A stretch of 10,059 nucleotides of DNA from CAWVWF01 sp963933885 (GCA_963933885.1 CAWVWF010000129.1:1-10059), one strand, 5' to 3'. Counted from the stretch's first letter, positions 1-7,478 are shown. Notes: generated by a model from the letters alone, not told the origin. Translations and numbers: made by a program.

Positions 1-902
1 AAAAAATTGAAACAGCAGAAAAAGTAGTCAAGTCTGGACCTCTTGAGTTTGTTGTAAAGATGGTTCCTCAGAATATAGTAGAAGCATCAAGAGAGAACAA
101 AAATATGCTTCAAGTGATTGTGTTTGCAATTCTATTTGGAATAGCATTAATATCAATAGACGCAGAAAAATCAAGTCCAGTTAAAAAGTTTTTTGAAGGT
201 GCTAATGAAGTCATCCTAAAAATGGTTGATTACATAATGTATTTAGCTCCGGTTGGTACGTTTGCATTGATTGCTTTTGTGTTTGTTTCGAATAGTAAAG
301 ATTTTGTTGAATTACTTGAAGTGATTGGTAAGTATTTCGGAACGGTAATTTTAGCGCTTTTATTTTTAATTGTGGTTGTTTATCCATTTATGCTTTGGTT
401 GTTCACAAAAAGAAATCCAATTAAGTTCTTGAAATCTATAACCAGAGCTCAGTTGTTAGCATTTTCAACAAGTTCGAGTGCAGCAGCACTTCCTGTAACT
501 ATGGAGTGTGTTACTGATAATGTGGGGGTTGATGAAGAGGTTGTAAGTTTTGTTTTACCATTAGGAGCTACAATAAATATGGATGGTACTTCTTGTTATC
601 AAGCAGTTGCAGCGGTATTTATTGCGAACATGATGGGATTCGATTTAACATTTATGGATCAGCTTTCAATTGTACTTACTGCTACTTTAGCAAGTATAGG
701 TTCTGCTGCTGTTCCAGGTGCAGGGATTGTAATGTTGGCTATTGTTTTAGGACAGTTAGGTGTTGATATGAAAGGTATTGCTTTGATAATTGGAGTTGAT
801 AGATTATTAGATATGTGCAGGACGGTTGTTAACGTAACTGGTGATGCTACAATTGCTACAATAATTGGTAAGCAATTAGGGCAATTAAAACCAGAGAAAT
901 AA
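1..902 (+). CDS. Dicarboxylate/acidic amino acid:cation symporter (DAACS/SLC1 family), 5'-truncated by the window edge
   Basis: This is an inner-membrane secondary transporter predicted to take up an acidic amino acid or C4-dicarboxylate with Na+ or H+. The frame is open from base 3, so the gene begins outside the window; the ATG at 60 is internal. About 299 residues are visible of a family usually 400-430 long, so the first membrane helices are missing. The core transport domain is complete. The serine-rich HP1 tip (STSSSAAALP) is near 468-497, the NMDGT motif at 576-590, the HP2 loop (VPGAG) near 711-725, and the last helix DMCRTVVNVTGD at 810-845. In the archaeal homologue GltPh the Asp, Arg, Thr and Asn of this last motif bind the substrate and the final Asp binds Na+. 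The Arg of the CRT step favours a substrate with a side-chain carboxylate. The exact substrate cannot be told. No terminator follows, and the next gene starts 35 bases later. Confidence 0.96.
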   Translation, partial: KIETAEKVVKSGPLEFVVKMVPQNIVEASRENKNMLQVIVFAILFGIALISIDAEKSSPVKKFFEGANEVILKMVDYIMYLAPVGTFALIAFVFVSNSKDFVELLEVIGKYFGTVILALLFLIVVVYPFMLWLFTKRNPIKFLKSITRAQLLAFSTSSSAAALPVTMECVTDNVGVDEEVVSFVLPLGATINMDGTSCYQAVAAVFIANMMGFDLTFMDQLSIVLTATLASIGSAAVPGAGIVMLAIVLGQLGVDMKGIALIIGVDRLLDMCRTVVNVTGDATIATIIGKQLGQLKPEK

Positions 903-937
903 CGTTGAAAATTTACTACTAAAAAAGTTATAGAATT

Positions 938-3697
938 ATGGGTATTGTAAAGAAATTATTGAAGGTTATTGGAATCTTTTTTGGTGTTTTAATCTTAGCA
1001 GCATTGATTCTTCCTCAAGTATTTAAAGGGAAGATTATTGATACAGTTAAAGAGTTAGCAAATGACAATGTAAATGCTAAAGTTGATTTCGGAGATTTTT
1101 CTCTTTCTTTAATCTCTTCATTCCCAGATTTTAGTTTCGGAATTAAAGATATAAGCGTAATTAATAAATTACCATTTGAAGGTGATACATTAGCATATAT
1201 TGGAGACATCAATGTTGAGCTTGATTTAATGAGTGTTATTGGTGGGAACTACGTTATTAGTAATTTTGAAATAGACAATGTAGTAGCAAATGCTAAAATC
1301 ATGGAAGATGGTTTGGCCAATTGGGATATTGCTATTCCTGATTCAGCTGCTGTTATTGAAGAGGTTGTTGAAGAGGAAGCAGAAGAATCTAGTGATAAAT
1401 TAATTGCAGGATTAGAATCATTCTCTATAACTAATGTAAATGTTAGTTATGTTGATTTACAGTCTCAAATGGTTGCAATCATTAAAAACTTCAATCAATC
1501 AGGTAGTTTATTACTAAATGGTGATTCAACTGATATCAATGTTAAAACAGGAATTGAAGCTTTAACTTTTGTATTAGGAGGAGAAAGACTGGCAAATAAA
1601 ATAAAATTTGAATCTGATGTAAAGATTGCAGCTGATTTAGAAAAGATGATTTTCGATTTTAAAGAAAATCAATTTCGTGTAAATGAATTGAAGTTAGGAA
1701 TGGACGGTAGATTGGCTATGCCTGACGATATGATTTTCGATTTAACATTGTCTGCTAAAGACAATAAGTTTAAGGATTTACTTTCTTTAATTCCTGCAGT
1801 TTACAAAACAGATGTTGAAGGGATAGATGTAAAAGGTGACTTTTCGTTGACAGCTGCATTAAGAGGTAAGATGGATGATGAGAACTTACCTGGTTTTGAT
1901 GTTGATTTTTCAATCAATAATGGATTTATTAAATATCCTGACTTACCTGAATCTGTAAAGGATATTAACATGGAATTAGCAATTGATAATTCAGATGGAA
2001 TTATTGATCATACAATTGTTGACTTAAGTTTATTCAATTTTAAGATTGCTAATAACCCTATTGATATTAAATTCTATGTTACTAATGTAGAATCTGATCC
2101 TAATATGAGAGGTTATGTTAGATCTAAATTTAAATTAGAAAATTTAGCAAAAGCTATCCCAATGGAGGAGGGCGAAGAATATAAAGGGGGAATAAACGCA
2201 AATTTAGATTTCGCCGGAAAAATGAGTGCGATTGAAGAAGAACGTTATGAAGACTTCAAAGCTTCTGGAAATATAATCTTTGATAACTTATTGTATAAAT
2301 CAAAAGATCTTCCAACTACACTTGTTAAAACTGGATATTTAAAGTTCTCTCCACAACAATTAGAAGTGAGTAACTTCGATATGAAAATTGGAAAAAGTGA
2401 TTTAGTAGCCAATGGGAAAATTGATAATATTTTACCATACGTTTTCAAAGATGAAACGATAAAAGGTAGTTTTAATTTAAAATCTAATTTCTTCGACCTT
2501 GACGAGTTAATGGCTGAAGACACGACGATAGTTGAAGCTTCATCTGAGGAAGATGTAGCGGTAGAGGCTGCAATTCAAAATGCAAAAGCAGATTCTACTT
2601 CTACTGAGGAAGAAGGAGTTATTGCAGTTCCCAAAAATATTGATTTTGCTTTATTAACTAGTTTCAAAAAAGTGAATTACGATGGAATGCCTATTGATAA
2701 TTTTACAGGAGATTTATATGTGAAAGATGGTGTTGTTAAGTTTAACAACACAGGAATGGAAATCTTAAGTGGTAAAATTAAAATGAATGGATCTTATAAT
2801 ACGCAAGATATTAAAAAGCCTTTAGCTGATTTCAAAATGTCTATTGATGATATGGGAATTGGAGAAGCATACAGGACATTTAATACAGTTAAGAAAATGG
2901 TGCCTATCGCTAAAAACACAAAAGGTGAATTTAGTACTGATATGACGTTTAATACTGCTCTAACAGATAGTATGACTCCAGTTTATGAATCTATCAATGG
3001 TTTAGGTTTTTTAGAAACAACAAATTTAGGAATTGCTGAAACTGATGCTTGGAAAGGTTTGATTGGAGCTCTTAAAGTAAAGGATTCTAAATACGATAAA
3101 ATTAAAGCTGAGGATGTTAAAATCGATTATGAATTTAAAGATGGTAAATTATACACTAAGCCTTTCAAGTTGAACTTAGGGAAAATAAAAGGAGAAGTGA
3201 GTGGTTGGACATCATTTGATAATAAAATTGAATACACTTATGCACTTCAAATTCCTCGTGAGGATATTGGAGGAGCTGCTAATAAAGCAATCGACGGTGG
3301 ATTAGCCTTACTTGGAAAATCTGGTATGGATGTTTCTATAGGAGAGTATGTGAGTGTCGATGTAATTGTTTCTGGTGATATGGATAAACCTTCTTATAAG
3401 GTTAGACCAGGAGGAACGAGTAGTGGTGAGAAATCTACAAAAGATAAAGCTGTTGATGTTGTTAAAGAGAAGGTGAAGGTTGAAATCGATAAAGCTAAAG
3501 AACAAGCTAAAGAAGAAATCGACAAGGCGAAGAAGGAGGCGGAAAAGAAAGCAAGAGAAGAAGCTGACAGATTAAAGAAGGAGGCGGAAGTAAAAGCTCA
3601 AGCGGAAGTGGATAGGTTAAAGAAAGAGGCAGAAGCGAAAGCTAAAAAGGAATTAGAGAATAAAGGAAAAAAAGCATTAAAGGGATTATTTAAATAA
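938..3697 (+). CDS. AsmA-like inner-membrane-anchored envelope protein with Lys/Glu-rich repeat tail
   Basis: This 919-residue protein belongs to the AsmA-like group common in Bacteroidota. Relatives (AsmA, TamB, YhdP, YdbH) are anchored in the inner membrane and span the periplasm; several are thought to move phospholipid to the outer membrane. A single membrane helix covers about residues 6-27, after a short positive start (MGIVKKLLK). The body is a long run of amphipathic beta-strands with the typical early motif of function-unknown repeats (FPDFSFGIKDISV, residues 62-74). The AsmA C-terminal region lies at about 690-825. Two acidic, probably disordered stretches occur near residues 132-152 and 528-562. 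Residues 830-919 are a charged helical tail with 15-residue repeats (see repeat entry). The ATG at 938 is the natural start because it places the membrane helix at the N-terminus; no clear Shine-Dalgarno is seen. The gene follows the transporter by 35 bases and precedes the OmpA-type gene by 6, suggesting co-transcription. The transported lipid or partner is unknown. Confidence 0.92.
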   Translation: MGIVKKLLKVIGIFFGVLILAALILPQVFKGKIIDTVKELANDNVNAKVDFGDFSLSLISSFPDFSFGIKDISVINKLPFEGDTLAYIGDINVELDLMSVIGGNYVISNFEIDNVVANAKIMEDGLANWDIAIPDSAAVIEEVVEEEAEESSDKLIAGLESFSITNVNVSYVDLQSQMVAIIKNFNQSGSLLLNGDSTDINVKTGIEALTFVLGGERLANKIKFESDVKIAADLEKMIFDFKENQFRVNELKLGMDGRLAMPDDMIFDLTLSAKDNKFKDLLSLIPAVYKTDVEGIDVKGDFSLTAALRGKMDDENLPGFDVDFSINNGFIKYPDLPESVKDINMELAIDNSDGIIDHTIVDLSLFNFKIANNPIDIKFYVTNVESDPNMRGYVRSKFKLENLAKAIPMEEGEEYKGGINANLDFAGKMSAIEEERYEDFKASGNIIFDNLLYKSKDLPTTLVKTGYLKFSPQQLEVSNFDMKIGKSDLVANGKIDNILPYVFKDETIKGSFNLKSNFFDLDELMAEDTTIVEASSEEDVAVEAAIQNAKADSTSTEEEGVIAVPKNIDFALLTSFKKVNYDGMPIDNFTGDLYVKDGVVKFNNTGMEILSGKIKMNGSYNTQDIKKPLADFKMSIDDMGIGEAYRTFNTVKKMVPIAKNTKGEFSTDMTFNTALTDSMTPVYESINGLGFLETTNLGIAETDAWKGLIGALKVKDSKYDKIKAEDVKIDYEFKDGKLYTKPFKLNLGKIKGEVSGWTSFDNKIEYTYALQIPREDIGGAANKAIDGGLALLGKSGMDVSIGEYVSVDVIVSGDMDKPSYKVRPGGTSSGEKSTKDKAVDVVKEKVKVEIDKAKEQAKEEIDKAKKEAEKKAREEADRLKKEAEVKAQAEVDRLKKEAEAKAKKELENKGKKALKGLFK
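3515..3694 (+). repeat. 15-residue (45-bp) repeats in the AsmA-like protein tail
   Basis: Residues 860-874, 875-889 and 890-904 align without gaps to the pattern E-[IAV]-D-[KR]-[AL]-K-K-E-A-E-x-K-A. A fourth, worn copy (905-919) closes the protein, and an 11-residue half-copy (849-859) precedes the array. The DNA of copies two and three is still alike, for example the shared stretch TTAAAGAA(G/A)GAGGC. The composition predicts a long charged helix, either a single alpha-helix or a coiled coil of 11/15-residue period. Confidence 0.8.
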
Positions 3698-3706
3698 GGA
3701 TTCGTG
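3695..3706 (+). promoter_or_regulatory. Tight gene junction deciding a GTG start
   Basis: The AsmA stop codon (3695-3697) is followed by GGATTC and then GTG (3704-3706). In the downstream frame 3695-3697 is also TAA, so translation cannot begin earlier, and no ATG occurs before the signal peptide's hydrophobic core. AAGGA at 3696-3700 could act as a weak Shine-Dalgarno, although only 3 bases separate it from GTG. Reinitiation or translational coupling with the upstream gene is likely. Confidence 0.7.
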
Positions 3707-6133
3707 GGAAGAATTACAGCATTATTTTTAAGTTTATTTATAAGTCTTGGAGCATTAGCGCAGGATGGTGCAGGTAACTGTGGAATTGAAGTTCCAAAAA
3801 AAGCAGTTAAGAAATTCACTAAATTAATGGATGAAGAATATCCATTAGCACCTCTTCCAACAATTAAGAAAATGAAATTGTTGGTTGAGAAGTATCCTAA
3901 GTATCCGGATATGGTAGGTTTTATTGCATTACATTATAGAAAAAGTGCTTATAAACCTATGAAGCCAAATGTTGCAAAAAAAGTTAGAAAAAATGCAATT
4001 CGTTGGTATAAGAAATTATCAAGGATTTGTCCAGAATACCAAGGTCACTTAGCATATTTCTGGGTTGGAAGAATGAATCATGAAATAGGAAAAGATTCTG
4101 TTGCTGCAGTTTATTTTAAAAAGTATCTAGATAATGAACAGGAACCTCCGAGACAGTATAAAGAAGTCGCTCAAGTTTTAGTTCACGAGTATTACATTAA
4201 GGATTACTTAATTTCTCATCCAGTTCCTTTTGATCCTAAAGTTGTTAAAGGGGTTAGTTCTAAACATGATGAGTATCTACCAATGTTATCACCTGATAAC
4301 GAGTATTTGTATTTTACTAGAAAAAGAAATACTCAACCAGATATAAAATTACCACCAAATACACCAGGTAATGATGATAAGGAATACTTCTCAAAAGCTA
4401 AAGCAATGTCTGTTGATTCCTTTTCTTATGGTTTTGTATTAAGAGGTCCATTTAATAAGCATCTTGAAATGTTAGATGATAGGAAGATGGTGGGAATAGG
4501 TGGAGCGTGTTTAACACCTGATAATCGTACGATGTATATTACTGTAACATCTTTAGTTGTTCCTCAAAAAGGTCAAGGATATAAGAATACAGATCTGTAT
4601 TTTACTAAATTAAAACAAGGTTCTTGGACACCATTAAAGTCTGTTGGAGCTAGAATAAATGATGAGGATACAAAGGCAACCTGGGAAGGTCAACCTACAA
4701 TTTCTTCAGATGGTAAAATGATGATATTTTCATCTGCACGTTTATCCAGCAAAGGGTTTTTAGTTCGTGGACAAGAAGCTTCAAGTATGGACTTGTTTGT
4801 TTGTTTAAAAGATAAAAACGGTAATTGGGGAGCACCAAAAGGATTGGGGCCGATGATTAATACTCCAGGACACGAAAGAACTCCATTTTTACATAGTGAT
4901 AGTAAGACATTGTATTTCTCTTCAGACGGACATCCTGGTATGGGAGGATCAGATATTTACTATACAAGAATGGATGAAAATGATAATTGGATTAGACCGA
5001 TAAATATTGGGATGCCTATTAATACAGAAAACAACGAGCATGGATTAATTGTTAGTTTGGATGGGAAAACAGCTTTTTTGTCAAGTGGGGAAAAAGGAAT
5101 TGCGAGTAAAGGTGGATTACAATTGATATCATTTCCTTTATACGAAAAAGCTCGTCCTGAGAAAGTTGTAATGATGAAAGGAACGCTTAAAGATGAAAAA
5201 GGAATTCCTGTGAAAAATGGGAAGATATCAATGAAAGATAGTCAAACTGGTGAAGTTATAGACGGATTGGTTGATGAAGAAACTGGAGAGTATGTCGTAG
5301 TGATGCCAGTTAGGGATCCTAGCAAACCGAAAATTAAACCTGAGAAAATATCTTTAATCGTAAACGGAGAAGAAGAGGAGGTTGATTACGGAAGTTCTGT
5401 TGCTACTATAAAAGGAAAAGAAGTAATTGTTCCGCCAGGAGGTAGAATTGCAAATGTGAATAATGAAGAAGAAGTATTAAGAAAAGATGAAATCGTTGCT
5501 AAAATTAATGGAACTGAAAAGATCATTAAGAAAAGTGATAAGGTTCGAAATATCGACGGTGTTGATATGATTGTTCCCTCTGATCATGATGTAATTGATC
5601 TGGGAGGAGAACCGATCATTATGCCTAAAAAGAAAATGAAGTTAGGGAAAGAGAAACAACGTTTTGTTATGACCGCTACAGGTGATGATATGGCGTTTTC
5701 AACTTCAGTTGTTGAAGTTGATCCTGAAGAAATAGCAGGCGCTAAAAAAATAAGAGCTAAGCCGTTAGAAATTCAGACTGTTAAGAAAGGAATGCCTATT
5801 GTTTTAAATGATGTAAGCTTCTCGACAAGCTCATCAGTTTTAAATGGTGTTTGTATGGATGTTTTGGATGAGTTGGTAATGTATTTAAGAACTAAGCCAT
5901 CAATGAGAATTGCAATTCATGGTCATACGGATAATAGAGGTAATGCTCAGGATAACATTACTTTATCTAAAGACAGAGCTAAACAGGTTATGAATTTCAT
6001 AATTAATGAAGGGATTGATAAAAACAGACTATCGTTTAATGGTTTTGGAGCTAAGAAACCAAAGACATCAAATTCAACAGAGGAAGGAAGAGCAATAAAT
6101 CGTCGAGTTGAATTTGTAATTATAACAATGTAA
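3704..6133 (+). CDS. PorE-like multidomain protein: TPR-like region, PD40 beta-propeller, carboxypeptidase-regulatory-like domain, 16-residue repeats, OmpA C-terminal domain
   Basis: This 809-residue exported protein probably links peptidoglycan to an outer-membrane complex. A signal peptide covers residues 1-20 (cleavage after LGALAQ) and has no lipobox Cys. Helical TPR-like sequence spans about 28-170. PD40 strands follow at about 187-475, with repeated S(P/S)D-type strands such as LSPDNEYLYF (195-204), ISSDGKMMIF and VSLDGKTAFLSS (450-461). A carboxypeptidase-regulatory-like domain is at about 490-545. Six 16-residue repeats occupy 551-646. The OmpA-like domain is at about 690-809 with HGHTDNRG (739-746), RA (758-759) and NRRVEF. 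Asp743 and Arg758 have the 15-residue spacing of the pair that binds diaminopimelate in OmpA. TPR, PD40, regulatory and OmpA domains in this order are known from PorE of T9SS, but paralogues with this layout are frequent, so I do not name it porE. The only start before the signal peptide is GTG at 3704: the stop codon TAA of the same frame lies 6 bases upstream. Confidence 0.9.
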   Translation: MGRITALFLSLFISLGALAQDGAGNCGIEVPKKAVKKFTKLMDEEYPLAPLPTIKKMKLLVEKYPKYPDMVGFIALHYRKSAYKPMKPNVAKKVRKNAIRWYKKLSRICPEYQGHLAYFWVGRMNHEIGKDSVAAVYFKKYLDNEQEPPRQYKEVAQVLVHEYYIKDYLISHPVPFDPKVVKGVSSKHDEYLPMLSPDNEYLYFTRKRNTQPDIKLPPNTPGNDDKEYFSKAKAMSVDSFSYGFVLRGPFNKHLEMLDDRKMVGIGGACLTPDNRTMYITVTSLVVPQKGQGYKNTDLYFTKLKQGSWTPLKSVGARINDEDTKATWEGQPTISSDGKMMIFSSARLSSKGFLVRGQEASSMDLFVCLKDKNGNWGAPKGLGPMINTPGHERTPFLHSDSKTLYFSSDGHPGMGGSDIYYTRMDENDNWIRPINIGMPINTENNEHGLIVSLDGKTAFLSSGEKGIASKGGLQLISFPLYEKARPEKVVMMKGTLKDEKGIPVKNGKISMKDSQTGEVIDGLVDEETGEYVVVMPVRDPSKPKIKPEKISLIVNGEEEEVDYGSSVATIKGKEVIVPPGGRIANVNNEEEVLRKDEIVAKINGTEKIIKKSDKVRNIDGVDMIVPSDHDVIDLGGEPIIMPKKKMKLGKEKQRFVMTATGDDMAFSTSVVEVDPEEIAGAKKIRAKPLEIQTVKKGMPIVLNDVSFSTSSSVLNGVCMDVLDELVMYLRTKPSMRIAIHGHTDNRGNAQDNITLSKDRAKQVMNFIINEGIDKNRLSFNGFGAKKPKTSNSTEEGRAINRRVEFVIITM
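5354..5641 (+). repeat. Six tandem 16-residue (48-bp) repeats inside the PorE-like protein
   Basis: Residues 551-646 divide into six gapless units of exactly 16. Aligned positions are a hydrophobic residue at 553, 569, 585, 601, 617 and 633; Gly at 555, 571, 603, 619 and 635 (Asn587 in unit three); Glu/Asp at 557, 573, 589, 605 and 621; a hydrophobic pair ending at 560, 576, 592, 608, 624 and 640; Pro at 577, 625 and 641; and Val/Ile at 566, 582, 598, 614 and 630. The consensus is roughly x-x-I-x-G-x-E-x-I-V-P-x-x-x-x-V, which predicts two short beta-strands per unit. The DNA copies have diverged, so the array is old. It sits between the regulatory-like domain and the OmpA domain. Confidence 0.85.
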
Positions 6134-6146
6134 AAACCGAATTAGA

Positions 6147-6422
6147 ATGGATATTAAGAAGAACGAATATTTTGATGGTAATGTAGTGAGTTTAGGATAC
6201 GTTAAAGATGGCGTAACTATAATAACAGCAGGTTTAATTAAGAAAGGAACTTACGATTTTGGTAAAGCTGATCCAAGAGAAACTATGAAGTGTACTTCAG
6301 GTGAAATGATTATTAATGGTGTTTCTTGTACTGCTGATACTCCAGCTGCAGTTATTGAGGTTGGTGTTCAAATCAACTTGGAAGCTACAGAGGATTCAAC
6401 TTATACTTGTACATACTTTTAA
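6147..6422 (+). CDS. ppnP: Pyrimidine/purine nucleoside phosphorylase PpnP (YaiE/DUF1255 family)
   Basis: This is a small cytoplasmic cupin-fold enzyme of 91 residues. The E. coli homologue has 94 residues and splits purine and pyrimidine nucleosides with phosphate into free base and ribose-1-phosphate, serving nucleoside salvage. Family hallmarks are clear: NEYFDGNVVSLGY at residues 6-18 (NEYFSGKVKSIGF in E. coli), the GTYDFGKADPRETM segment matching GEYTFSTAEPEEM, a short SGEMIINGV strand, and the terminal YTCTYF matching YLCRYL. The ATG at 6147 gives the standard family N-terminus and lies 13 bases after the OmpA-type gene, so the two are probably co-transcribed. No Shine-Dalgarno is visible; the leader is A-rich. 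The gene is closed by a strong terminator. Why a salvage enzyme ends an envelope gene cluster is not evident. Confidence 0.93.
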   Translation: MDIKKNEYFDGNVVSLGYVKDGVTIITAGLIKKGTYDFGKADPRETMKCTSGEMIINGVSCTADTPAAVIEVGVQINLEATEDSTYTCTYF

Positions 6423-6443
6423 GTATTGTTAATTATAAAATTG

Positions 6444-6479
6444 AAAAGCGATTAAGTTAATTCTTAATCGCTTTTTTTT
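6444..6479 (+). terminator. Intrinsic terminator of the + strand unit, possibly bidirectional
   Basis: A perfect 13-bp stem pairs AAAAGCGATTAAG (6444-6456) with CTTAATCGCTTTT (6463-6475) around the 6-base loop TTAATT. The T tract runs through 6479, giving eight T in a row. On the - strand the same stem is followed by the weaker tract CTTTTCAATTTT, so it may also end the convergent transpeptidase transcript. The stop codon of that gene (6464-6466) lies inside the stem. Confidence 0.93.
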
Positions 6480-7129
6480 GTTCCATGAATATAGAGGCAA
6501 GTTCCTCCAGAGATTTTATTAATGATCTCTTTTGTTTTAGATACAGGTAGTGCGGGACATCCCCAACTTCTTCCTAGTCTACCATGTTTGGAAGCGAAGC
6601 TTTTACTAACGTATTTAGCACCATGAATCACAATAGCTCGTTTTCTAGCATTGTCGTTTTTCCCGGGTTCTAAACCATCTAGTCTCAAAGAGAATCCATG
6701 TTTGCCATGATACGTTTCTGCAGTTTTAAATATACCTAAACTGCTCTTCAAGGATTCAGGTTTATTTGAAAATTCAGTGGCTAGGTTTGCTCCAGTATTT
6801 TTACCGTGAGCAACAAGTTCGGAATTTAAAAGTGATTTGTTTTTAAGATCAATAATGTAGAATCTTTTCTGAGTAGAAGGTTTTGTATAATCTACAATTA
6901 CAATTTTATCTGTTTTGGTGAAATTGTAATTGTAAAATCCTTTCATTGCTGGAAGGAATACTTCGAATGCTATATCCTTTTTGAAGGAGGATGAATTCCA
7001 TATGTTCTTAATATCAGATTCCGTTGATATTGAAGAATTACTATTTGTTTTAAAACCTAAAGCACTAATTAGTAAAACTGAACTTATAACTATAAAAAAC
7101 TTCATTTTGTTTTGACTTAATCGGTTCAT
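6464..7129 (-). CDS. Murein L,D-transpeptidase catalytic domain protein (YkuD_2 family)
   Basis: This 221-residue exported or membrane-tethered protein is related to L,D-transpeptidases, which cross-link peptidoglycan or attach proteins through meso-diaminopimelate using a catalytic Cys. An N-terminal hydrophobic segment (MKFFIVISSVLLISALGF) acts as signal or anchor. The catalytic motif is present: IHGAKYVS with His169, then GRLGRSWGCPALP with Cys191, a 22-residue spacing. The sequence between Cys and His carries the SWGC form typical of the YkuD_2 family found in Bacteroidota and Proteobacteria. The start is uncertain: GTG at 7132, ATG at 7129 and ATG at 7105 are in frame. I chose 7129; 7105 would begin directly at MKFF and is equally plausible. 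No convincing promoter was found. The gene is convergent with ppnP, and its last five sense codons lie in the ppnP terminator. It stands alone downstream of glyA, separated by a terminator and a palindromic repeat. Confidence 0.88.
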   Translation of the reverse strand: MNRLSQNKMKFFIVISSVLLISALGFKTNSNSSISTESDIKNIWNSSSFKKDIAFEVFLPAMKGFYNYNFTKTDKIVIVDYTKPSTQKRFYIIDLKNKSLLNSELVAHGKNTGANLATEFSNKPESLKSSLGIFKTAETYHGKHGFSLRLDGLEPGKNDNARKRAIVIHGAKYVSKSFASKHGRLGRSWGCPALPVSKTKEIINKISGGTCLYIHGTKKSD

Positions 7130-7267
7130 CACTGTTATTATTTGTGTAAACTTTTTTCCTTATTCAATATAAGCTTTTTCTTTTTCGAATTTAACTTCTC
7201 GAATTGAGAAATACTATTGTCATTATTTTATTTATCATTCATTGTAGTAAATATATATGGAAACATA

Positions 7268-7360
7268 ACGTCTAGGTTCCCGCCTTCGCGAGAATGACAA
7301 GGATTAAAATAATTCAACAAACAAACTTTGTCATTCTCGCGAAGGCGGGAACCTAGACGT
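7268..7360. repeat. Perfect 33-bp inverted repeat, REP/MITE-like, with nested hairpins
   Basis: The arm at 7268-7300 is the exact reverse complement of 7328-7360; the loop is 27 bases and AT-rich. Arms have 18 G/C of 33, far above the surrounding sequence. Each arm also folds on itself: 7277-7283 pairs with 7288-7294 around loop CTTC, and 7334-7340 with 7345-7351 around GAAG, each with one imperfect pair. Sequences close to TTCTCGCGAAGGCGGGAA are, from general knowledge, a recurring dispersed palindrome in many bacterial genomes, for example the dRS3-type repeats of Neisseria. No transposase and no clear target-site duplication are visible. Confidence 0.85.
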
Positions 7361-7447
7361 CTAAATTACAATTGAAATTTATTCTGAAGAGTAGTGAATT
7401 AAGAAAAGGCTAATCTGTCAGTATTTAATCAACCTTTAATTAAAAGC

Positions 7448-7478
7448 AAAAAAAAACCTAAGCTATAAACTTAGGTTT
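7448..7478 (-). terminator. glyA: Intrinsic terminator of glyA
   Basis: Read on the - strand, the stem AAACCTAAG (7478-7470) pairs with CTTAGGTTT (7462-7454) around the 7-base loop TTTATAG. A run of T follows, corresponding to nine A on the + strand at 7448-7456. It lies 25 bases beyond the glyA stop codon. Confidence 0.9.

Noticed and set aside
1015..1212. Short - strand open frames within the AsmA-like gene (also at 2245-2523, 3308-3505 and 3598-3819).
   Set aside because: All lie antisense to a well-supported long gene and lack recognisable protein features or start signals.
3704..6133. Naming the OmpA-type gene porE.
   Set aside because: The domain order fits, but Bacteroidota genomes carry several paralogues of this layout. 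The inserted repeats and the non-lipoprotein signal peptide leave orthology open.
7268..7360. The inverted repeat as an intrinsic terminator or as ends of an insertion sequence.
   Set aside because: Neither strand has a T tract after the stem, and the 27-base interior is far too short for a transposase. No target-site duplication was found.
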